Assembly (NCBI GenBank): GCA_900551415.1
Contig: URWB01000018.1
Span: 1-25,917, forward strand
Length of the DNA: 25,917 bases
Origin: an uncultured Eubacteriales bacterium
GTDB lineage: Bacteria > Bacillota > Clostridia > Peptostreptococcales > Anaerovoracaceae
Direction of reading: 5' to 3'
This document shows positions 14,771 through 22,500 of this stretch, in pieces. Below the pieces are notes generated by a model, which made no database searches, had not been told where the DNA came from, and saw only the letters and a list, made by a program, of their open reading frames with translations. A program made the translations under genes and the position numbers. Position 1 is the stretch's first letter, and the number at the start of each line of letters is the position of its first letter.

Positions 14771-16708
14771 CTATGCCTCTTCCTCGGCCTTGTGCGCTTC
14801 GATGATCTTCTGCGCGTTCATAGCCGGAACCTCTTCATATCTTGCGAATTCCATCGTGAAGGAGCCTCTGGCCTGTGTCATGGAGCGCAGCGCGATCGCG
14901 TAGTCGAATAACTCCGCCTGCGGTGCTTCCGCGTGCAGAATCTGTCCGCCGCCCGGCTGCGGATCCATACCCATCACTGCGCCGCGTCTGGTTGGCAGAT
15001 CGCCCATGACCGCGCCTACAAAATCATCCGGTACGGAAATCTCCAGCTTCATGATCGGCTCCAGCAGAACCGGCTTCGCCTCTGCGATACCCTTCTTGAA
15101 CGCCAGGGATGCCGCGATTTTGAAGGCGGTTTCATTGGAGTCTACCGGGTGATAGGAACCGTCATATAAGGTCGCCTTGACATTCTGCACCTTGCAGCCG
15201 GCCAGCGGACCTCTTTCCATGCATTCCAGCAGACCTTTTTCGACAGCCGGAACATACTGTTTCGGAACAGAGCCACCGAAGAGTTCTTCGCTGAATTCAA
15301 ATTCCTGCGCGGACGGCGCGAACTTGATATGTACATCGCCGTACTGGCCGGAACCGCCGGACTGCTTCTTATGCTTGCCCTGTACATCGGAAGTTCCCTT
15401 GATGGTTTCTCTGTACGCGATTTTTTGCGGCACCACGTTGACGCTGACGCCGTATTTTGTCTTTAACTTGCTCAGCGCGATGTTAAGCTGGCTTTCGCCC
15501 TGACCGCCGACCAATGTCTGACGCGTTTCCTTGTTTCTTACCAGCGCCAGTGTCGGATCCTCTTCGGTCAGTCTCGCGAAGCCTGTGGAGAGCTTATCGT
15601 CCGCGCCCTTATCCGCGGTTTCGATCGCCATGAACAGGGTCGGCTGCGGGAATTCAACCGGATTGATAAAGGTCGGATTGCTCTTTTCGGACAGGGTATC
15701 GCCAGTCTTGGTGAATTCCAGCTTGCCGAGCGCTACGATATCGCCCGCGACGGCTGCTTTGCAGTCGATCTTTTCTTTGCCTCTGACAAAGAATACAGAG
15801 CCTAATTTTTCGTCCTTTTCCACTCTGAAATTATGCAGGGTCATGCCGGCGGATACCTTGCCGCTGACAACTTTTGCAAGAGAAATCTTGCCGAGGAAGG
15901 AGTCCGCCAAAGTCTTAAAGATGAACAGCACCGGTTTGTCGTCCGGATTCGCTTTGATGATTATCGGCTGCTGGTTTTCGTCCTTCGCGCGATAACCTTC
16001 GATGGTTGGATTCGGCACGAATTCGATGATTTCCTGCAGAACTTCTTTGACGCCTTCGCCGGTCAGAGAGGAGCACTTGAACACCGGTACGATATCACCC
16101 TGCAGGATACCCTTGGTCAGGCCCTTGCTGAACTGCTCGTCCGTAAATCCTCCCTCGTTGAAGTAGATATCCATCAATTCTTCGTCAACTTCCGCGATCG
16201 CTTCTGCCATCGCGTCCTTGTCCTCCAGCGTGACGACCGCGTTGCCGAACTTGTCCTGCAGCTGCTGGATCGTCGCTGCCACATCAACGTTTTCTTTATC
16301 TATCTTATTGAGAATAATAAATTTCGGAGATCCGATCTTTTTGCATGCGTCCCATGCTTTCTCTGTTCCTACCTGTACGCCCGCGGAAGCGTCCACCACG
16401 ATAGCCGCTGCTTCCACGCCTCTGAGCGCGCCCTGTACTTCGCCCGCAAAGTCGAAGAAGCCCGGAGTATCAACAAAGTTGATCTTGACATTGTTGTATT
16501 CTACCGGTACTAAGGTCGTGTTGATGGAATATCCTTTTTCAATTTCCATTTTATCGTAGTCGGATACCGTGGAACCATCCTCAACTTTACCTAATCTGGT
16601 GATGACGCCGGTTGCCAAAAGGGCCGCCTCGAGGAATGTTGTTTTGCCGCATCCGCCGTGTCCTAATAAAGCAACGTTTCTTATCATTTCGCTTGTATAG
16701 TCTTTCAT
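14771..16708 (-). CDS. Elongation factor G-like GTPase paralogue
   Basis: A translational-GTPase-family protein resembling EF-G but of the divergent EF-G-like subgroup. At 645 residues it is shorter than true EF-G (~690). The G domain has P-loop GHGGCGKT at 16-23, DTPG at 80-83 and NKID at 134-137. Domains II-V follow, with the subgroup's GGSGQYGDVHIKF stretch and a C-terminal PTRRGAVMGM. In canonical factors the G3 motif is DTPGH, whose His triggers GTP hydrolysis; here that position is Phe84 (DTPGFFDF). The switch I sequence is also changed (EIEKGYSIN instead of ERGITI). It stands alone with its own promoter and terminator, not in an rpsL-rpsG-tuf cluster, so it is unlikely to be the housekeeping factor. 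Its role is unknown. The ATG follows GGGAGG by about 9 nt. Confidence 0.9.
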   Translation of the reverse strand: MKDYTSEMIRNVALLGHGGCGKTTFLEAALLATGVITRLGKVEDGSTVSDYDKMEIEKGYSINTTLVPVEYNNVKINFVDTPGFFDFAGEVQGALRGVEAAAIVVDASAGVQVGTEKAWDACKKIGSPKFIILNKIDKENVDVAATIQQLQDKFGNAVVTLEDKDAMAEAIAEVDEELMDIYFNEGGFTDEQFSKGLTKGILQGDIVPVFKCSSLTGEGVKEVLQEIIEFVPNPTIEGYRAKDENQQPIIIKANPDDKPVLFIFKTLADSFLGKISLAKVVSGKVSAGMTLHNFRVEKDEKLGSVFFVRGKEKIDCKAAVAGDIVALGKLEFTKTGDTLSEKSNPTFINPVEFPQPTLFMAIETADKGADDKLSTGFARLTEEDPTLALVRNKETRQTLVGGQGESQLNIALSKLKTKYGVSVNVVPQKIAYRETIKGTSDVQGKHKKQSGGSGQYGDVHIKFAPSAQEFEFSEELFGGSVPKQYVPAVEKGLLECMERGPLAGCKVQNVKATLYDGSYHPVDSNETAFKIAASLAFKKGIAEAKPVLLEPIMKLEISVPDDFVGAVMGDLPTRRGAVMGMDPQPGGGQILHAEAPQAELFDYAIALRSMTQARGSFTMEFARYEEVPAMNAQKIIEAHKAEEEA

Positions 16709-16746
16709 TTATTCAGACCTCCCAAAATATTTTTACAATCGTCAAT

Positions 16747-16775
16747 ATTATATCAAATGGAAATTGAAAAAACAA
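16747..16775 (-). promoter_or_regulatory. Sigma-70-type promoter of the EF-G-like gene
   Basis: On the minus strand, TTGTTT (16770-16775) and the perfect -10 box TATAAT (16747-16752) are 17 nt apart. The implied leader is about 30 nt and contains the GGGAGG box. Confidence 0.55.
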
Positions 16776-16826
16776 CTGTTTTCCAAATATCTTCCTCTTT
16801 AACGTCAAAATATTTTAAGGCTTCCC

Positions 16827-17693
16827 CTATTCCTTCATTTTCGCGACGATGACCACCGCCGAAAGAACGCACAGGCAGCCCAAAAGGGTTCGTGCCGAAA
16901 ATGCTTCCCGGTACACCAAAACTCCCACAATCACGCTGGTAATCGGCTCGAAGGTGCTGAGAATCGCCGCGTTTTGCGGTCCGATGCACTTGACGCCGAT
17001 CTGATAGCCCAGTACCCCGATCAGCGAGGTCGCTGTCGCGAAAAAGGCTGCCGTTCCCCACGCAAGCGGCGTGAGCCGCAGTGTAAATTGCGCGGTCAGC
17101 AGCGCCATGACAAGGATCATCGCCGCCGCGACGGTATTCATGTAAAAAATCAGCTTGAGATTTTCCATCTTTTGCAGACCGCTTTTTTCCAGATAGATCG
17201 TATAGAAGGCATAGGTGACACCGGACAAAAAGGACAGCGCCATGCCGAGGACGCTCCCTCCGCTTTCGCCGTTATAGAACAGCAGGATGCCGCCGAAGCA
17301 GAGCGCTACGCACAGCAGCTTCAGCGGGCTGACCTTTTCCTTAAAAAAAATCATGCACCCCAGAATCGTAAAAACCGGATACATGAAGTGTATGGTCGTG
17401 CTCATGCCGGACGGGATGAAGTTATAAGAGGAGAACAGCAGGACTGCCGTTCCGCCGTAACCAAAGATCGTAATCAGCGCGATTTTTGCAAACTCCGTCC
17501 GCGTAATGCGCATGGAAATTCCTTGTGCCTTCAGATAGATGTAAAGAACCGGAACCGAAAGAAAAAAGCGGTAAAAGGCCGCGCTGACGCTGTTGCCGCC
17601 GCCCGCGCAGATCGTCTTTACAAAAAGAGGGATAAACCCAAAAAAAACCGCCGATATCATGGTCGCCAAGAGGCCCTTGGTCCTCGTGTTCAT
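16827..17693 (-). CDS. EamA/DMT-superfamily transporter
   Basis: A permease of the drug/metabolite transporter superfamily. The 288-residue protein has about ten membrane segments in two EamA halves. The first half starts at LLATMISAVFFGFIPLFVK and the second near GGSVLGMALSFLSGVTYAFYTIYL. The second half ends with the conserved STFEPITSVIVGVLVYREAFSARTLLG. Substrates of such proteins (amino acids, metabolites, drugs) cannot be read from sequence. The ATG at 17691-17693 follows AAGGAGAG by about 8 nt. It is downstream of asnS behind a terminator-like hairpin, and no separate promoter is evident, so it may be expressed by partial readthrough. Confidence 0.9.
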   Translation of the reverse strand: MNTRTKGLLATMISAVFFGFIPLFVKTICAGGGNSVSAAFYRFFLSVPVLYIYLKAQGISMRITRTEFAKIALITIFGYGGTAVLLFSSYNFIPSGMSTTIHFMYPVFTILGCMIFFKEKVSPLKLLCVALCFGGILLFYNGESGGSVLGMALSFLSGVTYAFYTIYLEKSGLQKMENLKLIFYMNTVAAAMILVMALLTAQFTLRLTPLAWGTAAFFATATSLIGVLGYQIGVKCIGPQNAAILSTFEPITSVIVGVLVYREAFSARTLLGCLCVLSAVVIVAKMKE

Positions 17694-17722
17694 AAGCGAA
17701 ATCTCTCCTTTCAGATGTCCAA

Positions 17723-17755
17723 AAGGACACCTCGGTCATACGCCGAAGTGCCCTT
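17723..17755 (-). terminator. Rho-independent (possibly leaky) terminator after asnS
   Basis: A 13-bp stem with two G-U wobbles (arms 17743-17755 and 17723-17735) and a 7-nt loop. On the minus strand it is followed by TTTT (complement of 17721-17724). It lies between asnS and the EamA transporter gene. Confidence 0.5.
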
Positions 17756-17797
17756 TGCTTTTTTCCTCTTGTTTCCTGCGCTTTACCGCTTGCGGTC

Positions 17798-19192
17798 TTA
17801 AAACTCCGCCGTCTTTGGTGTTCTCGGGAATGGAAGGACGTCTCGGATGTTCTGCACACCGGTCACATACATGATGATACGCTCAAAGCCCAGACCGTAG
17901 CCCGCGTGCTTGACGCCGCCGAATTTGCGGAGATTGCAGTACCACCAGTAATCCTCCTTGTTGAGACCCATTTCGTCCATTCTCTTTTCCAGCACATCAA
18001 GTCTTTCTTCTCTCTGAGAACCGCCGATGATCTCGCCGACGCCCGGCACCAAAAGGTCTGCCGCCGCAACGGTCTTGCCGTCATCATTCAGACGCATGTA
18101 GAAGGCCTTGATATCCTTCGGATAATCGGTGACGAATACCGGCTTCTTAAAAATCTCCTCGGTCAGATATCTTTCGTGCTCAGTCTGCAGGTCGATACCC
18201 CACGCCACCGGATATTGGAACTCCTTTCCGGATTTTTGCAAGAGTTCGACTGCTTCCGTATAGGTGACTCTGCCAAAGTCGGAGTTCACGATATTGTCCA
18301 GTCTGTCGAGCAGGGTCTTATCCACGAAGGAATTGAAGAACTCCATTTCCTCCGGCGCGTTCTCCAGAATGTAATGAATGATATACTTGATCATGGCCTC
18401 CGCTACTTCCAAATAGTCATCCAGCTCCGCGAACGCCATTTCCGGCTCGATCATCCAGAATTCGGACGCGTGGCGGGCGGTATTGGAATTCTCCGCGCGG
18501 AAGGTCGGTCCGAAGGTGTAAACATTGCGGAACGCCAGCGCGAAAATCTCCGCCTCCAGCTGTCCGGATACGGTCAGGCTGGTCTTTTTGCCAAAAAAGT
18601 CCTGGCTGTAGTCGATCTTGCCGTCCTCGGTTCTCGGCAGATTTTCGAGATCCAGCGTCGTTACCTGAAACATCTCGCCGGCACCCTCTGCGTCGCTGGC
18701 AGTAATCTCAGGGGTATGCACATAGACGAAGTCCTGATCCTGAAAGAATTTGTGAATCGCGTAGGCTACCAAAGAACGGACGCGGAACACCGCACTGAAC
18801 ATGTTCGTTCTCGGACGCAGATAACCGATCTCTCTTAAAAATTCCATCGAGTGGCGCTTCGGCTGCAGCGGGTAGTCCGGCGTGGATGTGCCTTCGACCG
18901 CCACCTGTTTCGCCTTGATCTCAAACGGCTGCTTCGCGTTCGGCGTCAGCACGACTTCTCCGCGGACCGCCAGCGCAGAGCCGACATAGGACCTTGCGAT
19001 CTCTTCGTAATTGTCAAGGAACGCTTCTTCATATACGACCTGCACGGATTTAAAAAACGATCCGTCATTTAATTCGATAAACCCAAACTTGTTGGAATTC
19101 CTGTTGTTTCTGACCCAGCCTTTGATCAGGACCTCCTGCCCCGCATAGGCATCTGTGTTTCGAAATAACTCTCTGAGTGTAATCTCTTTCAT
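17798..19192 (-). CDS. asnS: Asparagine--tRNA ligase
   Basis: Class IIb aminoacyl-tRNA synthetase charging tRNA-Asn. The 464-residue protein has an N-terminal OB-fold anticodon-binding domain (~1-105). The catalytic core follows, with motif 1 around FRVRSLVAYAIHKFF, motif 2 in FRAENSNTARHASEFWMIEPE and motif 3 in GLGFERIIMYVTG; it ends with RDVLPFPRTP. The frame is open to 19243, but the ATG at 19190-19192 (MKEITLREL) matches the family start and has a GAGG about 12 nt upstream. A divergent promoter drives it with a leader of only about 65 nt, so there is no T-box. Having AsnRS means direct charging of tRNA-Asn is available. Confidence 0.97.
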   Translation of the reverse strand: MKEITLRELFRNTDAYAGQEVLIKGWVRNNRNSNKFGFIELNDGSFFKSVQVVYEEAFLDNYEEIARSYVGSALAVRGEVVLTPNAKQPFEIKAKQVAVEGTSTPDYPLQPKRHSMEFLREIGYLRPRTNMFSAVFRVRSLVAYAIHKFFQDQDFVYVHTPEITASDAEGAGEMFQVTTLDLENLPRTEDGKIDYSQDFFGKKTSLTVSGQLEAEIFALAFRNVYTFGPTFRAENSNTARHASEFWMIEPEMAFAELDDYLEVAEAMIKYIIHYILENAPEEMEFFNSFVDKTLLDRLDNIVNSDFGRVTYTEAVELLQKSGKEFQYPVAWGIDLQTEHERYLTEEIFKKPVFVTDYPKDIKAFYMRLNDDGKTVAAADLLVPGVGEIIGGSQREERLDVLEKRMDEMGLNKEDYWWYCNLRKFGGVKHAGYGLGFERIIMYVTGVQNIRDVLPFPRTPKTAEF

Positions 19193-19265
19193 CTGTATTC
19201 TAACCTCTTCATTATCATAAATTCTTCCTTCGCAAGCGCCCACACGGGGCGGTGCCGTATCTTTT

Positions 19266-19295
19266 ATTATATACGCCGCCAGACCCTTAAGTCAA
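19266..19295 (-). promoter_or_regulatory. Sigma-70-type promoter of asnS
   Basis: On the minus strand, TTGACT (19290-19295) and TATAAT (19266-19271) are 18 nt apart. The predicted start is near 19259. Confidence 0.6.
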
Positions 19296-19390
19296 TGGGA
19301 TTTGCGAGGATTTTAGGGATTTTGCCTCTTCTCTTCGCGAAATTCGCCAAAGCAGAGAAATTTTGCTCCGCTCCGTCTGCACAAAGCGCG

Positions 19391-19419
19391 TTGCAGGCGC
19401 TTTCTCACTGTGCTATACT
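19391..19419 (+). promoter_or_regulatory. Sigma-70-type promoter of the giant-protein operon
   Basis: TTGCAG (19391-19396) and TATACT (19414-19419) are 17 nt apart. The predicted start near 19426 leaves a leader of about 100 nt before the ATG at 19529. Confidence 0.6.
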
Positions 19420-19528
19420 TAAGATATCTTCAGATACCTTCGGGACTGTATCTGTCCCGCATAACTTTAACGCGGCATACGCGCGGGGATCCCGCGCGAA
19501 AGAAACCGAAATTTGCGAGGAGCGCACC

Positions 19529-22500
19529 ATGAATCATCAAATGGAACCACATATTCACCTTTCCCACACCATCTCCGTCTGCATGACCGAAAAAGACTTC
19601 CTGCGGCGTGTCAAAATGACGCCTCCCGATATGACCGCCCTCCTGCACTCCGGAGAAGCGAAGCTTTTGGCGAAGGCTTTGCTTGCCGACACAGATGCGC
19701 GCGGCAGATTTTGCGCCAAAAAGGTGATCGCGCGGCTGGAACCGCAATTAAATCGCTTCTGCGCGCCGCCGGCGGACGGCTGGCTGCAGCATGCCTACCG
19801 GCAGGTACTCGGGCGCATTTTTCCGGAAAAAGCCTCCGGTGTCGTGGAAACTCCGGAGCAAACGGCCGCCCGCTTGTTTCTGCTGCAGTTTCTCAAGGGA
19901 CTGTACCGATTTGAGCGCGAGACCCTGCCTTTTGATCCGACGCTCGACTTCGCGCTTCTCACACAGGAGGAACGCGAACTGTACAGCGGAAGCGGCGAAT
20001 ACGCACAGCTGCTCCGCATGGCAGGTAAACACTATATTTATGAATTTATGCGTCTCGGCACAGAGCTGACACCCTTCAATACGCTCGGTCACATCGCGGG
20101 AGTCCATTATGTCGCCATGCATGCCGCCCGGCAGCTCGCGGCTCTGCGGGTCCCGTTGGATCTGGGCTTGATTTCGGGTGCGGCGGCCGGTCACGACATC
20201 GGCAAATACGGCTGCAAAAAAAGCGAAGAAAAACGCATTCCCTATCTGCACTATTATTACACCGACCTCTGCTTTAATCGCTTCAACATGCCGATGATCG
20301 GGCACATTGCCGCGAATCACTCGACCTGGGATCTGGAGCTGGACAACCTCTCCGCGGAATCCCTGCTTTTGATCTACGCGGATTTTAGAGTCAAAAGCAC
20401 CCGCGACGCCGCCGGACAGGAAATTGTCCGTTTTTACAGCCTCGCGGATTCCTTTGACGTCATTCTGAACAAGCTGGATCATGTGGATGCCGCCAAGGAG
20501 CATCGCTATCGGAAGGTCTATAACAAACTGCGGGACTTCGAAGCTTATATGCAGTCGCTCGGTGTTTTGACCGATCTGCCGCGGCTGCCGCGCAAACTCC
20601 CGCCGAAACCCCTCCTGTCGCAGCCCAAGGACTATCCGCTGCTCAGCGGCGATGCGGTTGTCAAGGAATTTAAGAATCTTTCCATCGCGCATAACATCCG
20701 TCTGATGAACAAGTTCTCCAGGCAGGAGGATTTCGCGAATCTGATCGAAACGGCACGCAGCGAAAAAAACTGGAAAAATCTTCGCGCCTATATCTCGATC
20801 TTAGGCGAATACTCTGCCTACATGACGGAGAAACAAAAGCTGATGACACATCGCTTCTTGCTCGAATTATTGGTTCATAAGGAGAGCGATATCCGCAATC
20901 AGGCCGCCGAGGTCCTCGGGCAGATCATCGCGCAATTCAACGAAGAATACAAAAAAGAACTGCCGGCAGGCGTCACGCCGCCGCACAAGGATGTCACGAA
21001 TCTTTCCCTGTGGAAGGATACCCTTCGCGTGATCCTGGTGCCGGATTACAGACTGACAGAGCAGCACAAAAAATGGATTGAAAACAGTCTGAAAAGTGTC
21101 GCTTACACACTTCTGCGCGGCAGCCGGCCGCCGCAGCGCGAGGAATATGCGGAAGCCTTATTACGCTGGTACCGCGAAGAAAATCTTACCTACCGCAACA
21201 AAGAATCCTTGCTGCAGACGGCAGTCATGCTCGAACCGGAGTTTTTTACCCCAGCGCAGACAAAGGAGATTCTCGTTTTCGCTGAGCGGATGCTTGCGGG
21301 GGAGGATCTCGGTCTTAAAACCGCTGCCATCGACGTAAAATATCATTATCCGAACGCGCCTTTCAGTCAGACCTACGACCGGGAAATCAAGCATTGCCTG
21401 GGCTTCAACCCGCAGGCAGAACTCACCAGAGAGGATCTTTCCGAGATGTATCTGGACAATCTCAAGGCACGCACGCCTTGGCCGGTCAAGATCGCCAATA
21501 TCCGTCTCATGCTGCGCTCTCTTTCGCATACCGGCGGCGACGGACAGGCGCTGCATGTCGCGACCCATCTGGGCAATCTCGTCAAGGTCAGCGAAACGGT
21601 CGTGGTTAGAAAATCGGCCGGACGCGCGCTGATTTCGATGATCGATCGTCTGCCGCTTGAACAGCGAAACGAGATCGCTGTCGAACTCAGCAAGGGACTG
21701 GAAATCGGCGACTACCAGTTTTCCAAATATATTCCGGATTACCTGGGGGTTTTGATGCTGCATCTGCCGCCGCGCGAACTGGATGAGCTGCTTTTGGATC
21801 TCGAAAAGTTCTTCAGCTCGACCAACGGGCAGGTGGTCGGAGCGGTCCTGCATACGCTCGGTGTCGTCATCGAACATTATGACCTTTATCAGACCTTGTT
21901 CGGTGCGCTCGAAAGTGACGCGGCACGCAAAAAGCGTAAATACAGAGTGCTCAGCCTGATCGTGCGCGGCTTTGCCAACTACGAGTCGGCCATCAGTCAG
22001 GAAGCGCTCTGGAGCATCGGCATGAATATCTTCGGCTCCGCCAAGCTCAGCCTTTCAGAAAAATACAACCTCTTCTGCCATTGCGGCAAGCGCATTCTGA
22101 CCTTGTACGCTTCACGCAGAGAAAACGAGCTGGACTTTTTTCACAATGCCGCCGTCCTGAAGCACCTATACCGCTTTATCTGTGACTATGAGCTGGAGCT
22201 CGGCGCCTTTGCTATGGAGGAGCCAAAAAAGGTGGCTTTTTTCCCGGGAACCTTCGACCCGTTCAGTCTCAGCCACAAGGCCATCGCCCGCGAAATCCGC
22301 GACATGGGCTGCGAAGTCTATCTGGCGCTCGACGAATTCAGCTGGTCCAAAAAGACGCAGCCGCGCCTGCAGCGCCGCAAGATCATGAGCATGTCGGTCT
22401 CCGATGAAGAAAACATCTATATTTTTCCGGACGATTTTCCGGTCAACATTGCCAATCCGGCAGACCTTACGAAGCTCAAAAAGCTGTTCGCGGGCAAAGA

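Larger units (their letters stand above)
19193..19528. other. Divergent intergenic region between asnS and the giant multidomain gene
   Basis: These 336 bases hold the asnS promoter (19266-19295, minus) and the giant-gene promoter (19391-19419, plus), with about 95 nt between them. The giant gene's frame is open back to 19295, but the added 78 codons look random, have no ribosome binding site and would begin upstream of the plus promoter. I see no further element. Confidence 0.6.

Noticed and set aside
19295..19528. 78-codon N-terminal extension of the giant protein
   Set aside because: It would start upstream of the likely promoter and has no ribosome binding site. The ATG at 19529 has a good GAGGAG box.
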